Below, piece after piece: positions 44,655 through 53,937 of a stretch of 64,000 nucleotides of DNA; position 1 is the first letter of the stretch; each line of letters begins with the position of its first letter. Both the position numbers and the translations under genes were made by a program. Below the pieces are notes generated by a model, which saw only the letters and a program-made list of their open reading frames with translations, searched no databases and was not told the DNA's origin. Source of the DNA: JANPPS01 sp965246835 (lineage in GTDB: Bacteria; Pseudomonadota; Alphaproteobacteria; Acetobacterales; Acetobacteraceae); the NCBI GenBank assembly GCA_965246835.1, contig CBDFFQ010000002.1:62001-126000 (forward strand), written 5' to 3'.

Positions 44655-47524
44655 ACTGGCTCTCCGACGTGGTGGATGAAGGCGGCGCGCACGATGGCGG
44701 CCTCTCGGTCCAGCGTGGCACGTAGCGCGGGCAGATCAACCCCCGCATCCGCCACGCGCAGCAACGCGGCAAGCGCCGGTTCGGGCAATGACATGGCGCC
44801 GCGGCCGACCGTGATGCGCACCATGCTCTGCACCGTGCGCCACAACCGGTCCGCCCGCAGCAGCGCCTGCCATTCCGGCAGATGCCCGGTCGTGCCCAGC
44901 GCCGCCAGCGCCGTCCGCGTGCACTGCCCGCCCGGCGCCATGCCGTGCCGGAGTTGCAGCACCTGCGCCACGAACTCCACCTCGATCGCGCCGCCGGGGC
45001 GAAGCTTCACGTCCCACGGGCCCGCCGGCGGCAAATCATGCAAAAGGCGCGCGCGCATGGCGGCGGCATCGGGACCAGGTTCGCCGCCCTCGAGCAGCGC
45101 CGCCGCGATCGCCGCCGTCACGCGGCCGGCCAGCGCGGGATCGCCCGCCACCACCCGCGCCCGGGTCAGCGCCATGCGCTCCCACGTCCAGGCGCTCTCG
45201 CTATGATAGTGCCGGAAGGCGGCCAACGAGACCGCGACCGGCCCCTTCCGGCCCGAGGGGCGCAGCCGCATGTCCACCTCATACAACGCCCCGCCCGCGC
45301 CCGGCGCCGTGAGTGCCGCGATCACGGCATGGGCGGCGCGGATGAACCATTGACTGGAGGCCACCACCCGCGCGCCCTCGCTCGCCACGACCGTCTCCGG
45401 ATGGTCGTAGATGAGCATGAGGTCGAGGTCGGAGCCCGCCATCATCTCGGCGCCCCCGGCCTTGCCGAGCGCCACGACCACCATGGCGCCGCCGGGCACG
45501 TGGCCGTTGCGGGCGGCGTGGTCCGCCAGCACGGCCGGCAGCAGCGCGCGCAATGCCGCGTCCGCCAGCGCGGTGCGGGCGATGCCGGCCTGGTCCACGT
45601 CGATCCAGCCATCCATCTGCGCCACGCACAGCCGGAACTCCTCCGTCCGCACCAGCAGCCGGGTGATGCCGACCACCTCCTCCAACGTGCGCGCGTCCTG
45701 CAGCCGGGAATGCAAGGTGGCTTCAGGATCCGGGTCGAAGGCGGCGGGGTCCAGCAGGCCCTCCAGCGCCGCCGGCACCTGCGCCAGATGGTCCGCAAGC
45801 GAGGGCGCGGCGCCCAGCACGGCCGCGATCCGCTCCAGCAGCACCCGGTTCCGGCTCACCATCGACAGCAGCCCCACCCCGGCCGGCAGGCGGGACAGCA
45901 GGCTGTCGAACCGCGCGAACGCCGCATCCGGATCGGCCTGCCGCCCCAAGGCCGGCAGCAGCTCCGGCAGCACGCCGTCCATCAACTCCCGCGCCCGCGT
46001 GGTCCGCAGCGCCCGGATGCGCCCCGCCTGCCAGCCGCGGAGCGTCGTGACCATGCCGGCCGCCTGGGTGAACCCCATCGCTTGCAACGACGCCACCGTG
46101 CCCGCCGGCATGTCCATGCCCGACAGGTCGAGCGCGCTCACGGGCGGCCCTTCCGGCACGGCCTCGAAGATCGCGGCATAGTGGCGCCGCACCCGCTCGA
46201 GCTGCTGCACAAGGGCGTCCGCGAAAGCGGGGGCATCCAAGTAGCCCATGAACACCGCGAACCGCGCCAGCTCCTCCGGCTTGTCCGGCAGCGCATGGGT
46301 CTGCCGGTCGGCCACCATCTGCACCCGGTGCTCCACCCGGCGCAGCGCGCGATATGCCACGGTCAGCTCCGCCGCCGCCCGCCGGGGCAACCGCCCGGCC
46401 CGCACCAGCGCCCGCAGCGCCCCGAGCGTGGTGGGATCGCGCAGCGACGGGTCCCGCCCGCCCCAGACCAGCTGCAGCGTCTGCGCCGCGAACTCGATCT
46501 CCCGGATGCCGCCCTGGCCCAGCTTGACGTTCAGGCCCGCCACCTGCTCCAGCGCGGCGCCGTGGCGGTGTCCGAAGCCGCGATGGTCGTCGATCCGGCG
46601 TTTCATGGCGTGAATGTCGGCAATGGCGGCAAAATCCAGGCTGCGCCGCCAGACGAAGGGCCGGATCGCCGCCAGGAACGAGGCGCCCACCGCAAGGTCC
46701 CCCGCCACGGGCCGCGCCTTGATCATGGCGGCGCGCTCCCAATTCTGGCCCATGCTCTCGTAATAGGCGATCGCGGCTGGTAGGCCCATGGCGGGCGGGG
46801 TGGCGGCGGGATCGGGACGAAGGCGCAAATCGGTCCGGAACACGTAGCCGTCCGCGTCGCGCGCCTCCATCATGGCAACCAGGTTGCGCGCCAAACGTGT
46901 GAAGGTGGCGGCGAGAGTATCCAGGCGGTCCGGATGGCGGTCCGGGTCGTATAACAGCACGAGGTCGATATCGCTCGAATAATTCAACTCGCCCGCGCCC
47001 AGCTTGCCCATGCCCAGCGCCACGAAGCCGGAATCGCGGCCGGGGTCGTCCGGGGTGGGGAGCGCGATCTCGCGCGCATCGTGCGCGGCGCGGAGCAAAT
47101 GACGGACAACGAGGCCCAGCGTCGCCTCCGCAAGCTGTGTCAGCGCGGCCGTGACCTGGCGCACCGACCAGGTGCCGCCGATATCGGCCAGCGCGATCGC
47201 CAGCGCGGCCCGGCGCTTGGCCGCCCGCACGGTCGCCGCGACCACGCTGCGGCTCGCTTGGGGCGAAACGGCGGCCAGCCTCTCGAATACGGCATCCAGC
47301 GCCGGGCCGGGGCCATCCCGCAGCGTTTCGATCAAGGTGGCGGGCTCGCGCAATGCCAGGTCCGACAGGAACGGGCTGCCGCCGCCCAGGGCCGCCAGCA
47401 CGGCGGTGCCGACGGGTGTTTCGGCAAAAGCGGCGTGGACGGGCCCCAGTGCCGCGAACCGCTCCCGCAGCCGCAGGGCCGCGTCGGGGTCGGCGGGCGC
47501 GGGCCAGGCGGGTGCGGCGGTCAT
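44651..47524 (-). CDS. glnE: Bifunctional glutamine synthetase adenylyltransferase/deadenylase
   Basis: 957 residues from ATG 47524. Two nucleotidyltransferase domains: the N-terminal deadenylase with GMGKLGAGELNYSSDIDLVLL (about 195-215) and the C-terminal adenylylase with LGKAGGAEMMAGSDLDLMLIY. Helical regulatory regions lie between. It switches glutamine synthetase activity in response to PII. It is the first gene of a glnE-bcp-TPR run. Confidence 0.96.
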   Translation of the reverse strand: MTAAPAWPAPADPDAALRLRERFAALGPVHAAFAETPVGTAVLAALGGGSPFLSDLALREPATLIETLRDGPGPALDAVFERLAAVSPQASRSVVAATVRAAKRRAALAIALADIGGTWSVRQVTAALTQLAEATLGLVVRHLLRAAHDAREIALPTPDDPGRDSGFVALGMGKLGAGELNYSSDIDLVLLYDPDRHPDRLDTLAATFTRLARNLVAMMEARDADGYVFRTDLRLRPDPAATPPAMGLPAAIAYYESMGQNWERAAMIKARPVAGDLAVGASFLAAIRPFVWRRSLDFAAIADIHAMKRRIDDHRGFGHRHGAALEQVAGLNVKLGQGGIREIEFAAQTLQLVWGGRDPSLRDPTTLGALRALVRAGRLPRRAAAELTVAYRALRRVEHRVQMVADRQTHALPDKPEELARFAVFMGYLDAPAFADALVQQLERVRRHYAAIFEAVPEGPPVSALDLSGMDMPAGTVASLQAMGFTQAAGMVTTLRGWQAGRIRALRTTRARELMDGVLPELLPALGRQADPDAAFARFDSLLSRLPAGVGLLSMVSRNRVLLERIAAVLGAAPSLADHLAQVPAALEGLLDPAAFDPDPEATLHSRLQDARTLEEVVGITRLLVRTEEFRLCVAQMDGWIDVDQAGIARTALADAALRALLPAVLADHAARNGHVPGGAMVVVALGKAGGAEMMAGSDLDLMLIYDHPETVVASEGARVVASSQWFIRAAHAVIAALTAPGAGGALYEVDMRLRPSGRKGPVAVSLAAFRHYHSESAWTWERMALTRARVVAGDPALAGRVTAAIAAALLEGGEPGPDAAAMRARLLHDLPPAGPWDVKLRPGGAIEVEFVAQVLQLRHGMAPGGQCTRTALAALGTTGHLPEWQALLRADRLWRTVQSMVRITVGRGAMSLPEPALAALLRVADAGVDLPALRATLDREAAIVRAAFIHHVGEPV

Positions 47525-47625
47525 GCCCAGCCAAGGTGGCGGCCTTGAGCGAGGCGCGTCAACCGCCCGTACCCGTCTTGCCCTGGTCGGGCGCGTCGCT
47601 CGGCTTGGCATTGATCCATGGCGGA

Positions 47626-50600
47626 ATGCGCCTGTTCCGCATCGTGGCCCTCATGGCGCTGGGGGCGGCGTTGCTGGCCGGGCTGGGCGCGGCCGGGCTG
47701 GCCTGGCGGCTGTCGCAAGGGCCGCTGGACGTGACCCGGCTGGCGCAATGGGGGTTGGCGCGGAAGGCGGGGGGCGCACCCGTGTCGGTGCAGGCCGCAA
47801 GCCTGGCCTGGGCCGGGTTCGAACAGGGCGCGGGGCGGGCGCTGGATATTCGGCTCGAAGGGATGCGGTTCGACGCGCCGGGCGGCATGTCCGCCGCCGT
47901 GGCCGAGGCGGAGCTGGAGCTTTCCATGGCCGGGCTCCTCGCGGGCGAGGTGTCGCCGCGCAGCCTGGTGGTGAACGACGCGACGCTCAACTTGGTGTGG
48001 GACTCCGCCGGACAAGTGACGCTCGGCCGTGGACAGGGCCGGGCGGCTGAAGATGGTGCGGACTTCCCCTCGTCGCCCGACGAAATCCTGACCCAACTCC
48101 GGCGGCCGCTAGATGGGGCCGGCCCGCCGCTCCTGCGTCAGCTGCGCCACCTCGCGATCAACAATCTCTCGGTGATGGTGACAGATGCGCGCTGGGGCAC
48201 GGCCCGTCTTGCCGGCAAGCTGGATCTCCGCCGCGTGGCGGAGGGGGGTGTGACCGGCGCCGGGTCCGCGATCGTGACGGCGGGGCAGGCCGAGGCGGCG
48301 GTGGCGGTCACGGCGGCGTTGGGCGAGCACGGGGGCACGCAACTCGCCGTCACGCTGTCGCCCGTGGACCTCGCCGCGCTGTCCAAGGTGTCGGCGCCCC
48401 TGGCGCCCTTGGGCCGGGTCACGGCGTCGGTCGGCCTCCGCATCGCCGCCACGCTGTCCCCGGCGCTGCTGCCGCAGACCGTGGCGATCGAAGCGAGCGC
48501 GGGCGGTGGGCGGCTGGAGGCGCCGGGGGCGAGCCTGCCGTTCGAAAGCCTGGCGCTCGATGCCGCCGCGACATGGGACAGCGCGCCGGCGCGGCTGCCG
48601 GTCCGGCTCGAGATCAGGCGGGCGCAGGCGGTGGTGGCGTCGCCCGGCGGCGGCTGGCCATCCACGGCGGTCGTGCAGGGTGCCGTGACCCGCAGCGGGA
48701 CAACCTTGCGCGGGGCGGGCGCGGTCACGCTCGATCACCTGGCCTTCGCCGATCTGGGCCGGGTCTGGCCGGCGGCCTGGGGCGGGCATGCGCGGCCGTG
48801 GCTGGTGGAGAACATCACCGCCGGCACCGCCCGCAACGCCCGCGCCGAGGCTACGATGGCCGCCAATGACGATGGCACCGGCTTCAAGGTGGAGGCGTTT
48901 GCCGCGTCGCTCCTGGGGGATGACGTGACCGTCTCCTGGCTCCGCCCCGTGCCGCCGGTCGAGCATGTGCAGGCCCGGCTCACGATGACGACGCTCGACA
49001 CGATCGAGATCGCGTTGCCGCAGGGCCGGCAGGGCGCGCTGGTGGCGCAGAACGGGCTGGTGCGGATCACCGGTCTCACGGTCAAGGACCAGGACCTTTC
49101 GATCGTCGCCGACGTGGGTGGCCCGGTGCCGGACCTGCTGACGCTGTTGAAGCACCCGCGCCTCGGCATGCTGGACAAGCATCCGATTCCGGTGCGCAAC
49201 CCGGCCGGAACCCTCACCGGGCGCCTCACGGTCACGCTGCCGTTGGAGCATGACCTCGTGTTCGAGCAGGTCGGCATCCACGCTGAGGGGCGGCTCAGCG
49301 GGCTCCGGCTGGGCGGGATCGTGGCGAAGCGGGACCTGGACCGTGGCGAGATCCAGGTGGACGTGACGCAGGATGCCCTGAAGGCCGGTGGCACGGCGAC
49401 GGTGGCGGGCATCGCCGGACAGGTCGCGGTGGAGATGGATTTTCGCTCCGGGCCGGCCACGCAGATCGTGCAGCGTGCGTCGCTCGCGGGCCGGGCCACA
49501 CCGCGTCAGATGGCGGCGGCCGGGCTCGATCCCGGCAAGCTGATGCCGGGCGGAAGCGCCGGGCTCACGGCGGAGTATAGCCAGACCCGCGCCGGGCGCG
49601 GCGAGGTCCGGGTGCAGGCCGACCTCAAGGAGGCGGCGCTGGCGTTGGCCGGCTGGAAAAAAGCGTCCGGCCAGCCGGCACAGGCGCAAGCCCGGCTCGC
49701 GGTGCAGCAGGACCGGTTGCAGGGCATCGAGGCGTTCAGCGCGGAGGGGCCGGGCATGCAAGTGTCCGGCCGGGCGGAGATGGTCGGGGATATGCCGTCC
49801 CGCCTGGTGCTGGACCGCATCTGGCTCGGGCCCACCCGCGCGCAGGGACAGATCGACTTGCCGCGGGCGCCGGCTGACCCGGTGGTGGTGCGGCTATCCG
49901 GTTCGGTGCTGGACCTTTCGACCGAGCTGGGCGGCGGCCCATCCCGTAAAGCCGAGCCGGCGGCCGAAGCCTCGACACCGTTCGTGGGCGATATCCGGTT
50001 CGATCGCGTGATGCTGGGCGGCGGGCGGAGCGCCGGGAGCGTGGTGGCGCATGCCGAGCATGACGGAAAGCGGCTCACGACCCTGCGGTTGCAGACATCG
50101 GGGCCGGAGCGGGTACAGGCCACGCTGCTGCCGACCGCAGGGGGCCGGCATCTCAGCCTGCGCGCGGCCGATGGCGGGGCGATGCTGCGCGCCCTGGACG
50201 TGACCGGCAGCGTGGTGGGCGGCGCCCTCGCGGTGGAGGGCGATTTCGACGATCGGCAGGCAGTGCCGCCGCTGAGTGGCACGATCGACCTCACGGAGTT
50301 CCACGTCCGCGACGCCCCGGCGGTCGGCAAGCTGTTGCAAGCCTTGACGATCTATGGGCTGGGCGAGGCGATGAGCGGCCCGGGCCTGAAATTCACCCGG
50401 CTGAACGCGCCCTTCGTCTGGAACGGCGCCACGTTGTATCTCGGCGAAAGCCAGGCGTTCAGCGCCTCGCTCGGGCTGACGGCCAAGGGGGAGATCCGGG
50501 TGCCGCAGGGAACGCTCGATGTTACGGGGACCATCGTGCCCGTCTATGCGCTGAACTCCGCGTTGGGGCGGCTGCCGGTGCTGGGCCGCCTGTTCAGCCC

Positions 50601-50733
50601 TGAGCGAGGGGGCGGTCTGTTGGCGCTGACCTATGGGCTGCATGGCCGGGTGGCAGACCCGTCGGTAGCGGTCAATCCGTTATCGGCGCTGACGCCTGGG
50701 CTGCTCCGGCGGTTGTTCCGCGTGTTCGAATGA
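47626..50733 (+). CDS. YhdP/AsmA-like envelope protein (DUF3971, AsmA C-terminal)
   Basis: About 1035 residues from ATG 47626; TTG 47611 and others upstream are alternatives, so the start is uncertain. One N-terminal membrane anchor (IVALMALGAALLAGLGAAGLAW), then a very long beta-rich periplasmic body. The C-terminal AsmA-like part has LSGTIDLTEFHVRDAPAVGKLLQALTIYG, LNAPFVWNGATLYL and LDVTGTIVPVYALN. AsmA/TamB/YhdP proteins are believed to form bridges carrying phospholipid to the outer membrane. It is divergent from glnE. Confidence 0.88.
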   Translation: MRLFRIVALMALGAALLAGLGAAGLAWRLSQGPLDVTRLAQWGLARKAGGAPVSVQAASLAWAGFEQGAGRALDIRLEGMRFDAPGGMSAAVAEAELELSMAGLLAGEVSPRSLVVNDATLNLVWDSAGQVTLGRGQGRAAEDGADFPSSPDEILTQLRRPLDGAGPPLLRQLRHLAINNLSVMVTDARWGTARLAGKLDLRRVAEGGVTGAGSAIVTAGQAEAAVAVTAALGEHGGTQLAVTLSPVDLAALSKVSAPLAPLGRVTASVGLRIAATLSPALLPQTVAIEASAGGGRLEAPGASLPFESLALDAAATWDSAPARLPVRLEIRRAQAVVASPGGGWPSTAVVQGAVTRSGTTLRGAGAVTLDHLAFADLGRVWPAAWGGHARPWLVENITAGTARNARAEATMAANDDGTGFKVEAFAASLLGDDVTVSWLRPVPPVEHVQARLTMTTLDTIEIALPQGRQGALVAQNGLVRITGLTVKDQDLSIVADVGGPVPDLLTLLKHPRLGMLDKHPIPVRNPAGTLTGRLTVTLPLEHDLVFEQVGIHAEGRLSGLRLGGIVAKRDLDRGEIQVDVTQDALKAGGTATVAGIAGQVAVEMDFRSGPATQIVQRASLAGRATPRQMAAAGLDPGKLMPGGSAGLTAEYSQTRAGRGEVRVQADLKEAALALAGWKKASGQPAQAQARLAVQQDRLQGIEAFSAEGPGMQVSGRAEMVGDMPSRLVLDRIWLGPTRAQGQIDLPRAPADPVVVRLSGSVLDLSTELGGGPSRKAEPAAEASTPFVGDIRFDRVMLGGGRSAGSVVAHAEHDGKRLTTLRLQTSGPERVQATLLPTAGGRHLSLRAADGGAMLRALDVTGSVVGGALAVEGDFDDRQAVPPLSGTIDLTEFHVRDAPAVGKLLQALTIYGLGEAMSGPGLKFTRLNAPFVWNGATLYLGESQAFSASLGLTAKGEIRVPQGTLDVTGTIVPVYALNSALGRLPVLGRLFSPERGGGLLALTYGLHGRVADPSVAVNPLSALTPGLLRRLFRVFE

Positions 50734-50882
50734 CCAAGAAACGTCTCAAAAAGCGTAATTTTACGTGATGATTTCTCGCTTAACTCATAATTAGCACGTT
50801 TCAATATAGATTAACGATTGAATGACGGTTCGTGGCGTGCGTTAATCCTTTCAGGACAAAACGGTTCTGGAGGCTCCAAACC
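50734..50882. other. AT-rich spacer before a small membrane protein gene
   Basis: 149 bases, far lower in GC than the surroundings (the line at 50761 is about one third GC). It holds TATAGAT near 50805-50811 as a possible -10 element, but no convincing -35 box, and GGAGG at 50869-50873 as the ribosome-binding site of the next gene. No gene is seen in it. Confidence 0.5.
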
Positions 50883-51182
50883 ATGGGCGGCTTGCACTTC
50901 ATCCGACACGTCGCAACCTTCGTCGGCCTTGCGGTCACGAGCTTGCTGGGAGTGGCGGTCTATACTGGCACTATCGGCACAATCCCGTATCTGGGCTCGG
51001 TTCAATGGCCCGTATCTGTCGACATCGTCGCTGGCCGGGACACCGCGCTCGCGCTTTTCCGGAGCGGGGTGGATTTGATCGGCGGATTCCAGGTTGTGGA
51101 CTCCATGGGCACGGTCCCGACCTCGCTGATGATGGTTGCGGCGATTTCGCTGTTTCTGCTCAGAGCCGCGCATCGCCGATAG
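50883..51182 (+). CDS. Small two-span membrane protein, unknown
   Basis: 99 residues from ATG 50883, nine bases after a perfect GGAGG. Hydrophobic stretches at about 9-32 (VATFVGLAVTSLLGVAVYTGT) and 78-94 (SLMMVAAISLFLLRA) flank a loop with WPVSVDIVAGRDTALALFRSG. No family recognised. It converges on the end of the Srf operon with 44 bases between, and lies next to an AT-rich spacer, so it may be a recent arrival. Confidence 0.7.
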   Translation: MGGLHFIRHVATFVGLAVTSLLGVAVYTGTIGTIPYLGSVQWPVSVDIVAGRDTALALFRSGVDLIGGFQVVDSMGTVPTSLMMVAAISLFLLRAAHRR

Positions 51183-51226
51183 GCGCTTCGTCTCCGGAAC
51201 GACGGATCGTCTTAGTTTGCAGACGA

Positions 51227-52744
51227 TCACCGTCCGAATACCTCGATACGCGGGACTGCCTTGATCTGGGCCATCGCCTGATCCCGGGGCACGGGACGCC
51301 CGGCCGCCATGCCCAGCGCCTGGTCCCGGACGATTGGCAGAAAAGGCAGCATGGTGCGCTGCGTTCGCGCCGTAAGCTCCTGTTGCAAGACAGTCGCCTG
51401 AGCCGCGATGCCGGCCCGCGCCGGGCCGGTCGCGATCTGGCGTAGCAGCCGGGCGTAGCTGTCCATGCCCGCCTCCGCCTGTGCCATGTTGCGGGCCAGG
51501 CCTTCTTCCACCACGCGGCGATTGGCCGGGTCGGCGGTGGTTTCCAGGAACGCCCGCTGCACATTGGCCAGGTTGTTGAAACTCCAGACATTCTGCGCCA
51601 GCACGATCCCGGCCTCGAGCTGCGCGGACAGCGCGGTGGCCGCCAGGTCCGCCCGTGCCCGCTCATCGCTGGTGAGCCGCGCCGAGAGCCGATCCAGCGC
51701 GCCGCGCAACCCTTCATCGGCCGTGCTCTCCCGCAATAAGGCGAGCGCCGCGCGCGAGTCCTCCCCGGCCTGCTGCCGCTGCCCCGTCACCGCGGCGAAT
51801 GCCGCCCGCGCCCGCTCCACCTCCGCGAGGCTGCCGGCCGCCGGCGCCGACAGCACGACGCGGAAGCCCATGGTCGGCAGCCGGGTCGGTTCGTTCGTGA
51901 TGGCGTCATAGGGCGGGATCTCGTCCCGCATCGCCGTATGCAGCTGCGCCGCGGTCGAGGCCGTGTAGTTGCCGCCCCGCACCGCGATCCCCCCGGCCTG
52001 CCCATGCGGCCGGCCCACCCGGTTGAGGCGATACGGCTCCTGCATCATCTGCCCGGCATTGCCCAGCATGTCATAGAGCCCGAGCGGGTTCGGCAGGCGC
52101 TGCCCCACCTGGCCCACCCGTCCGCCCGCGGCCCGGGAGCCCGCCAGCACGTAGCGGTCCGCCCCCTCAGGCATCGGCCAGGTCGGCGCCAGGAACGCCT
52201 CCTCGCTCACCCGGGCGCCGCCGCGGGCCGCGAACTCCCACTCATCCTCGGTCGGCAACCGCACGAAGGCGAGCGCGTCGCCCCGCTTGGGCAGCCGCTC
52301 CCGCCCGTTCTTCAGCAACCAGCCCGAATACCGGGCCCCGAACGCCACCGCATCCGGCCACGACACCGAGGTCTGCGCCACCCGGCCGCCAGCCGAGGGC
52401 TCCGGGCAGGTGGTAGCCAACGCCGCGAACTGGTCCCGCGTCACCGCATACTTGCCCATGTAGAACCGCCGCCCGTTCGCCGACGGGAACGGCGCTGCAA
52501 GGAAGGCGGCGCGCAGGTATTCGCTGTAGCCCTGTTCGGTATCCGCCTGGCCCACCGTCACCGCCCGGTCATCCAGCGGCCCGGCACCGGACGGCACCTC
52601 CACCGGGCGGAACACCATCGCGCCGCCGCACGGCATCGGCAGCACCAGGTCTTCCTCCGCTGGCTGCGGGTTGAACCACTTCGCATCCCACTCGGCATGG
52701 GCGGGGGCGGACAGCAGCAGCGCCGCGGCGACGAACCATCTCAT
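51227..52744 (-). CDS. Secreted FGE-sulfatase-domain protein (TagR-like)
   Basis: 505 residues with a signal peptide (MRWFVAAALLLSAPAHA). The FGE-sulfatase domain spans about 40-305: YMGKYAVTRDQFAAL, VSWPDAVAFGARYSGWL, VRLPTEDEWEFAARGG, LGLYDMLGN, VRGGNYT and a closing MGFRVVLSAP. The cysteine pair of true formylglycine-generating enzymes is absent (RGGNYTAS has none), so it is not catalytic in that sense. The rest (about 310-505) is helical. With the VWA, FtsX and ABC genes just upstream, it resembles TagR, a periplasmic sensor in type VI secretion. Last gene of the operon. Confidence 0.85.
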   Translation of the reverse strand: MRWFVAAALLLSAPAHAEWDAKWFNPQPAEEDLVLPMPCGGAMVFRPVEVPSGAGPLDDRAVTVGQADTEQGYSEYLRAAFLAAPFPSANGRRFYMGKYAVTRDQFAALATTCPEPSAGGRVAQTSVSWPDAVAFGARYSGWLLKNGRERLPKRGDALAFVRLPTEDEWEFAARGGARVSEEAFLAPTWPMPEGADRYVLAGSRAAGGRVGQVGQRLPNPLGLYDMLGNAGQMMQEPYRLNRVGRPHGQAGGIAVRGGNYTASTAAQLHTAMRDEIPPYDAITNEPTRLPTMGFRVVLSAPAAGSLAEVERARAAFAAVTGQRQQAGEDSRAALALLRESTADEGLRGALDRLSARLTSDERARADLAATALSAQLEAGIVLAQNVWSFNNLANVQRAFLETTADPANRRVVEEGLARNMAQAEAGMDSYARLLRQIATGPARAGIAAQATVLQQELTARTQRTMLPFLPIVRDQALGMAAGRPVPRDQAMAQIKAVPRIEVFGR

Positions 52745-53937
52745 ACGGTGCTCACTCCCTCCCATGGCTCGACCCGCCCGGCCCGCGTGCCCGCGACGGC
52801 GGAGACCACTAGCGCGCCCCCGAGCGTGACACCGGCCGCAGCCGCAAGCAGCGCCGGAGAAATCAAGCAAAGCGGCCGGTCCAACGCCAGCGTGCCGGCA
52901 AACACCCGGTTCACGATCCCCGCGGCCCCCAGCGCCACCAGCGCCGCCAACGCCCAGCCCAATACCGCGACCACCGCCGCCTGCGTCATCGGAAACGCTT
53001 GCAACGCCCTCGCGCGCAGCCCCAGGAACCGCAACTGCGCCAGCGGCACCCGCTTCCGCTCCACATTCGCCCACAGCCCGGCGCCCAACGACACCATGAA
53101 CCCGGCCCCGCCCAACCCCGCCACCAATCCGAATAGCAGCCCCAAATTGCGATCCACCCGCAACAGCCCGGCAACCTCGCCAGCGCGGGACACCACGTCG
53201 ATCCCCTCGGCCTTCAGCGCGTCATCGAGCGCCGGCACGTCCTCGAGCCGCCGCGCATACAGCCGGAACCCCGCATAGTCCGCGCGCGCCACGGAGCCCA
53301 AACCCGCCAAGCTGTCCGGTGGTGTGGCCCCGCCATCCTGGAAATCCTCGACCGCGACCGCCAGCGGCAGCGCCACGAAAGCCCCGTCTCGCCCGAACGC
53401 CGAAACGGGCGCCACCGCCTGCACCTGCAACGCCAGAGGCACGCTCTCCCGCCGCCCCGACACGATGCGGGCCAGCCGCCCCACCAGGCGGTCGCCCGCC
53501 CGCACCTGCAACCGGCTGGCGGCGGAGGCGCTGAGCACGAGCTGGTCGGGGGCGGCGACGGCCACGCCGTCCAGCAAGGGATCGCCGGGGGCGGTGGGGA
53601 TCAGCTCGGCGCGGGTGCCGCCACCGGGCCGCTCCCCGGTTTCCAGCAACAGAGTCGCGGCCAGGGTGCGAGTGCGTGGCGCCAGGAACGACACGTCCGG
53701 CCGGGCGGCGAGCCGGTCCAGCAACCCGGCGTCGAACGTCCGGTTGGCGGCGGTCGTGATCTCGCGCGCATGCGGATCTTCCAGCAGCACCTCGCGCAGT
53801 CCCTGCACCACCCCCGCCCGCAACCCGGCCAAGATGATCAGCGGCGCCAGCACGGCCGCCAGCGAGAGGATCGTGCACAGCGCCAGCAGCCGCTCCGCCC
53901 TGAGATCCGCCAGCGCCAGCCCGATCGCAACCCTCAT
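52741..53937 (-). CDS. FtsX/MacB-type ABC permease (TagS-like)
   Basis: 398 residues. Four membrane segments in the MacB/FtsX layout: one near residues 18-42 (LCTILSLAAVLAPLIILAGL), a large periplasmic domain (about 45-265), then three near the C terminus (LGLLFGLVAGLGGAGFMVSLG; AAVVAVLGWALAALVALGAAG; SPALLAAAAGVTLGGALVVSAV). These permeases work as mechanotransmitters or lipoprotein extractors rather than channels. Overlaps both neighbours by 4 bases. TagS of the type VI regulatory module is the nearest functional analogue. Confidence 0.87.
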   Translation of the reverse strand: MRVAIGLALADLRAERLLALCTILSLAAVLAPLIILAGLRAGVVQGLREVLLEDPHAREITTAANRTFDAGLLDRLAARPDVSFLAPRTRTLAATLLLETGERPGGGTRAELIPTAPGDPLLDGVAVAAPDQLVLSASAASRLQVRAGDRLVGRLARIVSGRRESVPLALQVQAVAPVSAFGRDGAFVALPLAVAVEDFQDGGATPPDSLAGLGSVARADYAGFRLYARRLEDVPALDDALKAEGIDVVSRAGEVAGLLRVDRNLGLLFGLVAGLGGAGFMVSLGAGLWANVERKRVPLAQLRFLGLRARALQAFPMTQAAVVAVLGWALAALVALGAAGIVNRVFAGTLALDRPLCLISPALLAAAAGVTLGGALVVSAVAGTRAGRVEPWEGVSTV

